Positions 34,542 to 45,972 of a stretch of 64,000 bases of DNA are shown here, one piece after another (within the stretch, counting starts at the first letter, position 1; every line of letters starts with the position of its first letter). The notes under the pieces were generated by a model. That model was not told the DNA's origin. It ran no database searches and saw nothing but the letters and a program-made list of their open reading frames with translations. The position numbers and the translations under genes are program-made. The DNA comes from Rhynchonema sp. JSB1_4 (taxonomy: Eukaryota; Nematoda; Chromadorea; Monhysterida; Xyalidae), in the NCBI GenBank assembly GCA_030248065.1, contig JASAMV010007854.1, forward strand, positions 1-64,000, written 5' to 3'.

Positions 34542-37500
34542 CTACGCAAGAGCGACCTGATGAAATACGCTGACAATAACAGTGTTCGGATCTTTTACTC
34601 CCCAGTGAAGCGCAACAGCATTGATTGGGGCAACTAAAATGCTCATTTGTCCAAGAGCGTCTTTTCTGGCTTTAGGATGTCTTGATGACTTCATCCTTGG
34701 CGCAAGCCCAAGTCCCAGTTTTAGAATGAGCATATACCGCATTTGTCACAGAATAGAGCATTTAGAGTCCCGAATTAGAGTCCCGGCGGCTACATTTGGG
34801 GAAAAAGTTTTTCAAAACTTGATCCTGTTACAAATCGGCTTTTTCCACGGTTTCTTTTCAAAACTGTTCAAAGATTTGATGAAAGCGTGTATTCGATGCA
34901 AATGAAGTGGTTGTGATCTGATGACATTCAGTAATGTTGGCAATCGGTTCCAGAAGTATATGGAAAACTAAGGTAATCGTTTTCTCAATGCTCTTACCAT
35001 TTCTGCAGGAGACGCAGCAGATTATCTTGAAATTAGGATCCCAACAATTAAAGGTGTACCAAGGACAGGTATCGTACATATCGACGCACGCTGCAGAGAA
35101 AACAATACCGGGAATATATGATTTTCAGCAGACTCGAAACTCAATATCTAGGCTGCACATAGAATATCAACTAACGTTCGCCGTTACAGCTGCATTTCCT
35201 TTCAGGAAGATGGTTGTCGTGCAAGCCCGTTTCGTAGCACACGACATTCGGCCCCGGACCACATGCAGCTATGCCTTTCCTCGTACACACTCTGCCCTCA
35301 ACGCATGCCTCTGAAACAACGCACAGCTTTGTAAACAAGCAATGTGGTGACTGTGGATGAAGATGGAAATATACATAAGGTGATATGTTTACAGTGTACC
35401 AGGTTCGCTGTGGCAAGTTGCACAACAATTGTCTTTAACATAGTCCCAGTCGAAACATTGATCACTGTATTCCTGACACGTGTTCTGCGACCAGTAATCA
35501 TGACAGGCTGGAATTGTAAAGATATATAATGTGACACGGTTAACTCAACAGATAAAGTAGTATGCATTTTTGAACATTGACCAACGTGGGCCATTACAAC
35601 CACATTTTCTCTGTGGAACATTGTCAACGGTCCACCCTGTTTCGTAGCACACGACATTCGGCCCCGGACCACATGCAGTAACGCCTTTCCTCGTGCACAC
35701 TCTGCCCTCTACGCATTGCTCTGAAGCAACACACAGATTTGCAAACGTTTCATGCTACTGCAGATGTACATATATATGTAAAGGCAAGCTACACCAACAT
35801 GAGCTCGATTTCGCTGCTGGCAGAATAGTGAAACATATTCTGACGTTGTTGCTGATTTGGGAAATGTTACACGTTGAAGAATACAAAGTGGAGCATGATG
35901 ATTTTCTCTTTCTATTCGTTTTGAATGCACGCCACCTTCGAAATCGGGCTCGTGTTGATGTAGTTTGCCTTTATATTGTCTATGAAGCTACCGGAGCATG
36001 CCATGTTAATAAACCCTAGGGTGGCTTGCTCTCTGAGCTCACATAGGCCCAAATTCTCGAATGCGCAACCGCCACCGGTCGCGCAACCAAACGCAATCGT
36101 GGCTCGACTTCCACCTGGCTGACCTCAATTTATTGTTGCGTGCTTACGCAAATAGCAGCACGCACGTTTTGGGAATAAAAGGGAATTTACGCACCGAGGT
36201 CGAGAGTGTAAGATATATATATATATAATACATTGTTGAGAGTGTTAGTTTCGAGAATTTGGGCCATTAAATTTGAGACTTAAAAAGTTCCCGAATAAGC
36301 CCCACGGGGTTTACTCGGAAAACTTGCGAAGAAATTTCCCAGGGAGGTTATTCGGAACATTGCTGCCGGACGAAACTGTGTCCAATGCCTTTTAAATGCT
36401 CGGGTATCTGGTTTTCTTTCTTCCTAAGTTTATAGAAGGTGCAAGTGCTTACGCTCGGGCAACTTTAAACCACTCACATGCTTTATGAATATTACACTGT
36501 TGGCGTTCTTAATCTTGTGTTTTTCGGCGTGAAGTGCATCACGAAATGTTCATGTTGCACGACAAATCTTTTTTCCCCAAATAAGCCACCTGGGGGCTTA
36601 CTCGGAAAGTTTTCGAATATGCCCCTAGCTGGGAACTACATTATTCGGGGGATGACTTGCTTGTCATTCTCCGGTACCTGCAGAGGAAACTTGTACAAAC
36701 ATATTGATATTTAGAGAATACCGGGCTCGTTTCCGCAGGTCACGCAACAGTTGTCTTTAACATAATCCCAGTCGAAGCATTGGTCACTGTAAGCCTGACA
36801 CGTGTCCTGCGGCCACTTATCATGACAAGCTGGAATCACGAATGGTGTATGATGACAAGGTGAACTTCAACAGATACGCTACTTGAATGCACTTGAGCAT
36901 CAACCAACGGGGGCCATTACAACCGCACTTTCTCTCGTTAAGACTGTTAACGACCAATCCTGTTTTGTAGCACACAACGTTCAGCCCCGGACCACATGCA
37001 GTAACGCCTTTCCTCGTGCACACTCTGCCCTCAACGCATGTCTCTGAAACCGCACAGAGGTTCGCAAATGTTTCATGGCACTATAGGCGTATAATATGTT
37101 ACATTTCTGTACCGGCAGATGAAATTTGTAAAAACAAGCATGTTGATGTTTACAGCATACCGGGTTCGCTTTCGCATGTTGCACAACAATTGTCTTTAAC
37201 ATAGTCCCAGTCGAAACATTGGTCACTGTATTGCTGACACGTGTGCTGCGACCAAATGTCTTGGCAAGCTGAGATTGCATATATAAAGTATGACAAGCTG
37301 AACTTCAACAGAGTAATACACATTTTGAACATTGACCAACGTGGACCATTACAACCACATTTTCTCTCTCGCATATTGTCAACGGTCAACCCCGTTTCGT
37401 AGCACACAACATTCGGCCCTGGACCACATGCAGCAACGCCTTTCCTCGTGCACACTCTGCCCTCAACGCATTCCACTGAAACAACACACGATTTGTAAAG

Positions 37501-40500
37501 GTTTTGTGGTCTGGCGAATAGACACACACCGCGTATTACGAGCCCGAGAATATTTATTATACGCTGTGCTTATGTGGCATTGTCCCTGCAGCGTAACGTT
37601 ATACGAGGAGAGAATTGTGTGTGCGCGCTGCGTATCGTTCGGTTTATGATGTGGTTAGTGCGGCCACTGAGCTCGTTCCTGTAGCTCAGTTGGATAGAGC
37701 GCCTGACCGGTTGGGAGGTCGGAGGTTCGAGTCCTCTCAGGAACATTGTTTGGTGGTCGCAAGTCGACAATTTCATGGTAGTATAGTGTAGGTGTACATA
37801 TGTAAGCTACCTGCAGATGAAATTTATAAAAGCAATAAACATGTTGATGTTTACAGCATACCGGGTTCGCCTTCGCAAGTTGCACAACAGTTGATTTTAA
37901 CATGGTCCCAGTCGAAACATTGGTCACTGTATTGCTGACACGTATTTTGCGACCACTTGTTATGGCAGGCTGACGGGAATTCAAATGATATGGCACGGTG
38001 GCATAAACAGGTACATTGTAATACACATTTTTGAGCATCAACCAACGTGGGCCATCACAACCGCACTTTCTCTCGTTAAGACCGTTAACGACCAATCCTG
38101 TTTCGTAGCACACAACATTCAGCCCCGGACCGCACACCGATACGCCTTTCCTCGTGCACACTCTGCCCTCAACGCATGTCTCTGAAACCGCACAGAGGTT
38201 TGCAAATGTCTCATGCTACGATCGGCGTATAATATATTAAAGGCAAACCACGCCAACACGAGCCCGATTTCGGAGGTGTTGTGCTGGCAAAACGAAAAGA
38301 AAGAGAAAATCCTCATGCCCTCATGTTGCACTCATCAACGTGTCACATTTCCCAGATCAGCAGCCACGACTGAATGTTTCACCATCAAACCAGCTCCGAA
38401 ATCGGGCTCGTGTTGGCGTAGTGTGACTTTACATTGCTGTACCGGCAGATGAAATTTGTAGAAGCAAAACATGTTGATGTTTACAGCATACCGGGCTCGC
38501 TTTTGCAAGTTGCACAACAATTGTCTTTAACATAGTCCCAGTCGAAACATTGGTCACTGTATTGCTGACACGTGTTCTGCGACCAAATGTCTTGGCAAGC
38601 TAGGATTGCATATATAAAGTATGACAAGCTGAACTTCAACAGATACTGTAATACACATTCTTTAACATTGACCAACGTGGACCATTACAAGCACATTTCT
38701 TCTCTCGAAGATTGTCAATGGTCCACCCTGTTTCGTAGCACACAACATTCGGCCCTGGACCACATGCAGCAACGCCTTTCCTCGTGCACACTCTGCCCTC
38801 AACGCATTCCTCTGAAACAACACACGATTTGCAAACGTTTCATGGTAGTATACTGTAGGTGTACATAAGCTACAGTACCTGCAGCTGAAATTTATAAAAG
38901 CAAACATGTTGATGTTCACCGCACCCGGGCCCCCCCCCCCCGTAGCCCCACACATGTTTACTTGACCGCGCCCCAGCCCACCCCATCTTCCGTCTTTCCG
39001 TCACCCACCACCCACCACCCCCTACTGCCAGGAGGCGGGAAGACAAATCATAATGCACCGCAGGGTAAAAAAAAACAATACCACACACCACCCTCTCCAC
39101 CCCACACCGCGCGCCCCCACCCCCCCCCCACCCCCCCACCGGCCCCCCCCCCACCACCACCCCCCCCCCCCCCCGCCCCGGGCCGCACACCGATACGCCT
39201 TTCCTCGTGCACACTCTGCCCTCAACGCATGTCTCTGAAGCAACGCACAGATTCCAAATGCTTCATGCCACGAGAAGCAGATTTCCATCCGGTGTAGAAT
39301 TCTACATTCTATCACAGAGCAAAATGAAGCGAGAGGGGTAAAAAGTGTTATTTCTGAAACGTCTGAATGTAAACGTCGGTGTAAGCTCGATCGAAAGCTT
39401 GACGTAAAAAAGTCCGGTGTTAACGTGCGCTAGTTGACACCGACCTTTCTTACACCGAGCTTTCGACTGAGCTTTACAGACCTTTACACCCAAACTGATG
39501 TTTACACCGATTCGAAAATTTCACCCACACTGTGAGACGATAGTCACACAAACAACGTGCAAATGCGCTCGCCGAACTTATAGGTAAAGCAAGTGAAGTG
39601 ACTTTGATGCCGTGGAAGCGTAATTCTAAAGGGCGAATTTACACCCAGCTCGGTGGGTAGAAATATTTTACACCTGCAGGCTGGCGTGCACAGTTAAGAA
39701 AAGAAACCAGCGGAGCCTGCAGGCGCCTCCGCCCAGCCTGCATGCACCCTCCTACGCCGAGCCTGCAGGCTCAGCAAGTACGCCGTTGGTTTTGATGCTT
39801 TTGTGTACAAACAATATTTGTGTATTTTGTCTTCTCGTCTTGATTGTATTATCAAAAAGTTAACAATGCCGAATCAAAACAAACCAGCAATTTCTGTACG
39901 AAAAGTGAAACAACATGTTCGTCAACTACAAATGTTCAATCGTGAGCGCGGTGATTGCAAAGAATCGCAGTTTGTGCGAGAAACAATCCAAGAAACGCAT
40001 CCCATGGGTTACAACACAACATTCAAATTGCCCAGCGTCTTCGCGCCCTTCACATTAACTTAACTCTTTTTGACAATGCAATCAAGACGAGAAGACAAAC
40101 TACACAAATATTGTTTGTACACAAAAGCACCAAAACCAGCAGCGTGCTTGCTGAGCCTGCTGGCTCGGCGGAGGCGGGTGCAGGCTGCTGGACAATACAA
40201 CAAACTGTATTGTTGTGTCAAAATTTTGTAAATGGGTGTCCAGCGATGAAGGTGTACTGTATGTGAAAGAAAAGTCGAAATTGCATAATGTTCAGATCGT
40301 GTTGTGGTGTGGCGCGCAAATATTATTGTGTGTGTCAGTTGTGTAACGTTGTCATTATTATAATATTGAATTATTATATTCATGCAAATGTACTCCAACT
40401 CTTTATGTGTAATTGGTGCCGGCTAAATTGTAAAAACCTAGGTATTCATCGTTACTGTCACGCCTCGAGCGGTTGTTGATGTTTACCCTTTTCGTGTCTG

Positions 40501-43500
40501 AAACGAAATAAAAGTACTACTTACTACTACCCCACAACTGGGCGGAGGCGCCTGCAGGCTCCGCTGGTTTTTCTTTTCTTAACTGTGCAGGCCAGCCTGC
40601 AGGCGCCTGCAGGCTGAGCAGGCTCAGGATCGCCTAGAATTGCAGCTGGTACTAAATACCAATCAACTTTGGGCTGTTCCTGCTTGGTGAAAGTGACCAA
40701 TGGAGAGCATGTACTCTGAATCGGCCATCACGAATCACCGTACCTCCGGCAGCATTCTGGCAAAATAAAAGTATTTATTCACTTCTGATCTCCCCCGTAG
40801 CCGCCGATGGTGATTCGTGACATAAGCCGATTCGATGTATATGATCTCCATTTGTCAGATATGGCAAGCCGCAACGGCTCTTCGTCGATTGGCATGCAAC
40901 TGTATTTTGTATCCCTCACATACTTCCCATCAGGGGGACATCGAGGCCGGGGGGGACGTCGACACCCAGGGGGACATCGAGCCTGAATCTTATTTTGCAT
41001 TCCACGCCGCGTAGAATAGAATTGCTACACCAAATACAAACTGGCTTCGGGTGTGGATGGTAGTGTGTACGGTATTGCTGACTGTTGATGAACTTTGAAG
41101 TAAATTGATGTTTACAGCATACCTGGCTCGTTTTCGCATGTTGCACAACAATTTTCTTTAACATGGTCCCAGTCGAAACATTGATCCCTGTATTGCTGAC
41201 ACGTATTCTGCGACCACTTGTCCTGGCAAGCTGGGATTGCAAATGCATAGTATGACAAAGGGAACTTCAACAGATACTGTAATACACATTTTTGAACATT
41301 GACCAACGTGGACCATCACAAACACATTTCTTCTCTCGAAGGTTGTCAATGGTCCACCCTGTTTCGTAGCACACAACATTCGGCCCTGGACCACATGCAG
41401 CAACGCCTTTCCTCGTGCACACTCTGCCTTCAACGCATTGCTCTGAAGCAACACACAGATTTGCAAATGTTTCAAGCGCCAGATGCGGTGGTATTACTGA
41501 TCGCAGATTAAGTGCAAAACGGCCAATTGTTTCGACTATAGAAATATATCTTTGCAGTACCAGGTTCGTTCATGCAAGTTAAACAGCAATTGGCCCTCAT
41601 GTTGTCCCAGTCGAAACAGTGGTCACTGAGCGTCGGACAAGCGTCTCCCCAATTGTCAATGCAAGCTGTAAAGGGCATGATTATCATTGATCTGGCAAGT
41701 CCACCTGCTCTTTTTGGATCATCGACAACCAACGTGGTCCATCACAGGCGCATTTCATCAGGGGTTGCCCGTCACTGCCCCATCCAACGGGAATGCACAC
41801 AACGTTTGGTCCCGTGCCGCATTCGGTCGCGTTGCCCGATGGGCACGGTCGGCCCTCAACGCATTGCTCTGCAGACACCCATGCCGTCAGTTGTCATGTT
41901 TTCAAGTAACTTCAAATCGTTTTTTTTTGAGCGCGAACTTAGCCAAAAGTAGGAAATTACATGGGAAAAGGGAAATTTTTTTACTGGTTAGATTATAGAA
42001 TGTCCTACTTCCTTTGTTTTGCAAAAGATAGTAAGGATAAAATATTTTCTATGCTTTCGTGTTGCGATTTTTTGAAACTGGGAAAAAAGGAAACTTCCCT
42101 GGTTCCTTTTTCCAACTTTTGCGTAAGGGCGGACTCAGGTTGAGCACGGAATTGCGTAAGGGCGGACTCAGGTTGAGCACGGAATCCGGAATCCGGAAAT
42201 ATTTACATGCAAAAGCTTTGATCTATTTCCGGATGCGGAACAGCATCTGCGTTTTCCAGAAACATTTCCGGATTCCGGTTTCCGGATGAAATATGAAAAA
42301 CGTATAACTAGGAAATGTTTTGCATACCTTGGAAAACACAGTGAAACAAAGTCTGGTTGAAGGTTAATTCCGTGTTCCGCAAAGTTTATCCGGAAATCGG
42401 AATCCGGAAATATTTCCGGAAAACGCAAAAGATAAAAATTAAAAAAAGCCGGAATCCGGAAATATTTCCGGATTCCGGATTCCGTGGTTAGTCCGCACTA
42501 ATTAATGGTCTCTAAGGTTCCGTGAATATTTTTGAGAACCACGGAATACGGAAATATTTCCGTGCCACGGAACACGGTAATGATTCAGGCACGCAAACGG
42601 TGCTTTTGCAGTGATGATGACAAAAGCCAGCGTGCTGACGTCAAAAGCCCGCGTGTTGACGCAAACAGCAACTATAAACAAATTAAAGGCAGTCTACGGA
42701 GGGTTGTCACTCAGCCCCCGAATACCGTAACCCACCGTAATTTTGATCTGCAAGGATCGTGTCGAGACCATTTTGCTTTTTATCTATGTTTTGCGTGTTA
42801 GCGCCAACACCAACCAACATTTCCAAGTTTGGTGATCGACGCGCACGATGACAATTTCCAGCTTGCTGCCGCTAATACACGTGTCGATAAGCAGCGATCA
42901 GCATGGGTCTCGCAACGATCTCGCGTACGGTGGGTTACGGTATTCGGGGGCTGAGTGACAACCTCCCGTAGACTGCCTTTACGCCAACACGAGCCCGATT
43001 TCGGAGGTGGTGAACTTGCAAAACGCAAAGAAAGAGAAAATCATCATGCTCCACGTTGTATGCCACAACGCGTAACGTTTCCCAAATCAGCAGCCACGTC
43101 ATGAATGTTTCACCATTTTGCCAGCTCCGAAATCGGGCTCGTGTTGGCGTAGTTTTGCTTTACTTCTACGGAAATATTTCCGCGTTCCGTGAATATAAAA
43201 AAATCACGGAGCACGAAAACCGGAAATATTTCCGTGACACGGCAATATTTCCGTGCGCGGAAGTCCATGAAACTGGTTTGCATGTAAATTAATTCCGTGT
43301 TCCGGTTTCCGTGCTCAACGTAAGTCCGCCCTAACTTGGTGCGTTTTTGCACGTTGCGCAACAAGCCTTGTTGATATCTTCTTCAGCGCAACGTCCCACG
43401 AGCTCGCCACAATTCGGAACCGAGTCAACACAGCCTGCGTGAATGGAGTGAATGAAATATAAGTGCGTGCGACATTCGCACCTGTTTGCAATGAAATCCG

Positions 43501-45805
43501 TCCCTGAAAGTCAGATAATCAACGCACAGACGTTTTCAAACGCGAATGAACAAAAAATTGCTTATCACCTGACAAGGGATCAATCTCAAATATAAAGATT
43601 TCGATCGATTTTCAATCTCAGATGGAAATCTCAAAATTGAGTCTAATCGATTTTCGAACGCGATCAAAATTCCGACAAACGTTTCAATTGATTTTCAATC
43701 CTTTGATTCAATCGATCACAATTTTCGATCGCAAATTTTGGTAAAATACTGAGAGATCATGGTGTTCCCCGTTGCAATTTGGTACTGCAAACTGCATAAT
43801 ATTTAGAAATTTGACAGGGTCACTGTACTCATGAACATTATTCGAACGTTGGTATGATCGAAAAAGAATGATCAATCTCAAACTCATTCTCAATCGATCA
43901 GATCAATCTCATTTGGGTTTAAATCGATTTTTCTATCGAGAGCGAAGATATTGATCTTCGATTTTGATCGCGATCGAAAAGCCGAAACAGAAAAATTACA
44001 AATCAAAAATCGATTGAATCAAATTTTGGTCTTCCAAGTCTCCCCCAACACTCTTACCACTGGCGCACGTGGCGCAACACGATTCTTGCATGTATTCATT
44101 GAAACACAAATGCTTGTACTTGGCGCATTCAGCCGTAAGATCCACGCACGCTGGAAAGAAAAATGTAGAAATATTCCCAACAGACTTGAAACTGTGCAGC
44201 TGACAGACTGACAGAAGTTTTGCTAAAAAAATCTTCCAGTATACAGTATGTAGATGTATTATACAATATGGCGCTGCTCGAGGTTTGAAGCCCGCGAAAT
44301 CGTTTTGGATTGAATTGTCGCAAAGGCAAGAGCCAAATACTGTAGGCCAGTGGTTTTTAAAAAAAAAATTTTTTTTTATTAAAAAAAAAATTAAAAAAAA
44401 AAAAAATTCGTTCCAAAAGTTAAAAAAAATTTTTTTTTGTTATTTCAAAATTCGAAAATTTCTCTATTTTTTTTGCTCTAAAAGTGCTATTTTCTGCATA
44501 AAAATTGCTACTGTTAACATCACCCGACCCAACCATGGGTGTATTGGGTGCCATAATCGTTGTTTTGTGGCATCTAGACATAGTGCACACACTCACATGG
44601 CCTCTCATATGATTACACATGTACATGTAACTGGGTGGGCATGCATTTATCCATGCAACAGACCCGAAAGCAGTGATTCGGTGTGATATTCACTCTATAT
44701 TTACACTGTTTGTCACGTATTTGCATTGGTCGTGTACCAAGAGGCAATAGTTTCACCCAAATTTACCGTCTTGAGTGTCACAAAGCCACACCAAGGCACC
44801 CACACTACGTGGGGGAAGTGTACGGGTGTGTACCTGACTACTGTTGGTACTCATTGACCATTGTTTAGTATTGGTGTCGTGAGTGCTTTATATGCACTTA
44901 CCACACGTTATGGAAGAAAAATGCCACTATTTTTTGCTTTAGCGCTCATTTTTTTTCGTTTCTGGCAGTTTTTGGCTGTAATAAAAAAAATTTTTTTAAA
45001 TTAAAAAAAATTTTTTTTAAAAAAAAAATGGGGTTTGAATAAAAAATTTTTTTATTAACCACTGCTGTAGGCCACCAAGCTTACGAGCCTAAATTGGCGG
45101 GAACAAAAGCAAAAGTGCTCAGACGTACGAACGAACGTTTTCCGCTGCAGACACATTTTTTCTCAGGCATTCCATTCCACGAGTCTCCCGTTTCGTTGCA
45201 CACGACATTCGTACCGATGCCACAGGCTCGCACGCCGAACAGCGTACAATCGTGACCTTCCACGCAGCTGGCTGCGCAGAAAAGTTGAAAATTTTCAAAT
45301 ATGTTTTTCTTCGAGCCGTTCGACACAGATCAACTCATGATTGGGTGTTTTCCCCTGTTTGGTCCTTGACCAAAGTCAGTTTGAGTCGGGTCACATTTAG
45401 CGAAAAAGAAGAGCACCGTCCGAAGGAGCAGAACCTGCCATCGGTTCGTCATAGAGGCCTGTGTCTGTAGCCCCAGCGCAAAACTAAACCCGTTTTGCAT
45501 AATCCTGAAAGCTAGCCTGACACTGAGCCATCGATGCAAAATCACAGCTCAGCTTATTTCTTATATATTTCTTGCTCAAAGTGATCCCTCTCGATCTCGC
45601 GTCCGGCCCCCGTCTGCTTACATGGTGGTGCAATGCCACACGTCACGCAGCAATAGTAGGCCGCCGATTCGTAATCATCGCATATCTCAATGTACGCAGC
45701 ACAGTCTTCGAACAGGTCCACACACATCGATGGCGGGTCGATCGCGTCAGCGCCGTCCAGAGTCAACAACGACAACGACAACGTTATTATTGCAATGATT
45801 GGCAT
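34542..45805 (-). CDS. Secreted protein of repeated 6-Cys (A) and variant ShK (S) modules
   Basis: S1 exon 45805-45622 starts with a signal peptide (MPIIAIITLSLSLLTLDGAD) and one S module. Then, by exon: A 45271-45137; S 44150-44058; S 43434-43336; A 41868-41734; S 41665-41561; A 41442-41308; S 41230-41123; [broken pair 39234-38925]; A 38811-38677; S 38599-38492; A 38181-38047; S 37969-37862; A 37475-37341; S 37268-37161; A 37043-36909; S 36829-36722; A 35720-35586; S 35507-35400; A 35310-35176; S 35090-34998. The tentative last exon is 34633-34542. All introns are phase 1; without the broken pair the model is 842 residues in frame. A is C-x5-C-x7-C-x7-C-x14-C-x-C (VEGRVC, CGPGPNVVC). Long S modules read C-x8-C-x6-C-x9-CC-x2-C (QCFDWDYVKDNCCATC). 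ShK domains occur in channel ligands and enzyme tails; no function is assigned here. A stop at 43333-43331 could split this into two genes. Confidence 0.8.
35781..35971. mobile_element. AAGGCAAACTACACC-family miniature element
   Basis: It is TA-flanked, begins AAGGCAAGCTACACCAACAT and ends GTTGATGTAGTTTGCCTT. It lies between the A exon at 35720 and the S exon at 36722. Sister copies are at 10135-10322 and 38240-38429. Confidence 0.85.
36046..36265. mobile_element. GGCCCAAATTCTCGA inverted-repeat element
   Basis: The ends GGCCCAAATTCTCGAATGCG and TTTCGAGAATTTGGGCC are near reverse complements. The interior (TGGCTGACCTCAATTTATTG, TTACGCACCGAGGTCGAGAG) matches the reverse complement of 60660-60775, so the core is shared between two element families. 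Confidence 0.8.
37675..37744 (+). tRNA. tRNA-like gene, anticodon arm abnormal
   Basis: A 7-bp acceptor stem (GTTCCTG/CAGGAAC), a D arm (GCTCAGTTGGATAGAGC) and a T arm (GGAGGTTCGAGTCCTCT) all pair well. Only 15 nt separate the D stem from the variable loop, where about 18 are expected. The best alternative, TGACC/GGTCG with an 8-nt loop, removes the variable loop. It is probably a tRNA-derived pseudogene or SINE head rather than a functional tRNA. It lies in an intron of the 6-Cys/ShK gene on the opposite strand. Confidence 0.5.
38240..38429. mobile_element. AAGGCAAACTACACC-family miniature element
   Basis: It begins AAGGCAAACCACGCCAACAC and ends GTGTTGGCGTAGTGTGACTT, with TA at both edges. 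It lies in the intron between the A exon at 38181 and the S exon at 38492. Confidence 0.85.
38925..39234 (-). pseudogene. Broken A/S module pair drowned in C-rich sequence
   Basis: 39234-39178 is a normal A exon start (acceptor, then ETCVEGRVCTRKG...SVCGPG) that dissolves into a C-rich tract on the + strand. At 38925 an S-exon end is recognisable but equally corrupted. Between them, 39000-39090 still aligns loosely with the acceptor region of intact copies (CAGGAGGCGGGAAGACAAAT compared with 37965-38000). Runs of C up to 14 occur. This looks like a real module pair whose sequence was lost to read or consensus error, though genuine decay is possible. Confidence 0.7.
39672..40620. mobile_element. 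CCTGCAGGC-rich inverted-repeat element
   Basis: The outer arms 39672-39850 and 40545-40620 are inverted copies (CAGTTAAGAAAAGAAACCAGC against GCTGGTTTTTCTTTTCTTAAC), and an inner arm pair matches 39790-39860 with 40060-40130. Many CCTGCAGGCGCC words are present. An internal frame at 39803-40063 (MPNQNKPAISVRKVKQH...) is basic but unrecognised and could be a transposase remnant. Confidence 0.75.
40779..41000 (-). other. Open frame with AATAAA; possible alternative last exon
   Basis: A minus-strand frame (CPPDGKYVRDTKYSCMPIDE...TIGGYGGDQK) ends in TGA followed at once by AATAAA. It lies inside the intron after the S exon ending at 41123. The likely acceptors give phase 0, which does not match the phase-1 donor, so use as a terminal exon is unproven. 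Its 5' part contains three TCGATGTCCCCC/TCGACGTCCCCC-type repeats, which is minisatellite-like. Confidence 0.3.
42124..43336. mobile_element. GGGCGGACT element with GGAAATATTTCC palindromes, interrupted
   Basis: The left end AGGGCGGACTCAGGTTGAGCA is doubled (42130 and 42160). The right end is the complement TGCTCAACGTAAGTCCGCCCT at 43313-43333. The interior is full of CCGGAAATATTTCCGG and CGGAAATATTTCCG. A mariner-like element (42686-42979, TA-flanked) and a truncated AAGGCAAACTACACC element (42980-43160) are inserted. The right end overlaps the stop or donor of the S exon at 43434-43336. A simpler relative lies at 56325-56711. Confidence 0.75.
44348..45064. mobile_element. hAT-like element with CAGTGG ends
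   Basis: It starts CAGTGGTTTTTAAAAAA, ends TTTTTTTATTAACCACTG, and is flanked by the exact 8-bp duplication CTGTAGGC (44340-44347 and 45065-45072). The interior has short open frames only. It lies in the intron between A exon 45271-45137 and S exon 44150-44058. Confidence 0.88.
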
Positions 45806-45972
45806 CTTCACGTTCGTTCGGGCGCTAAATTGCGATTGGCGCGGGTACGGATATAACAGCGGTGAAAAAAACAGCGGCGGAAAAACAGCGTTGTATCGTG
45901 GAATATTGGGCTTGAGCTCACACTTGTGCTTAAGCTTAGGCTTTGGCATAGGTCTATGTAGGCTTAGGCCCA

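Noticed and set aside
37570..37776. Minus-strand frame with LEPPTSQPVRRSIQLSYR
   Set aside because: It is the antisense translation of the tRNA-like sequence at 37675-37744.
38870..39214. Gly-rich minus-strand frame near 39.0 kb
   Set aside because: It comes from runs of C in a corrupted tract and contains only the first third of a true A exon.
44285..44686. 133-codon frame near 44.4 kb
   Set aside because: It lies within the CAGTGG hAT-like element and is mostly poly-Lys/Phe from A/T runs.
45460..45545. Possible extra ShK exon (CDFASMAQCQASFQDYAKR) on the minus strand
   Set aside because: The acceptor phase is wrong and a stop follows before the second half of the domain; at best it is a remnant.
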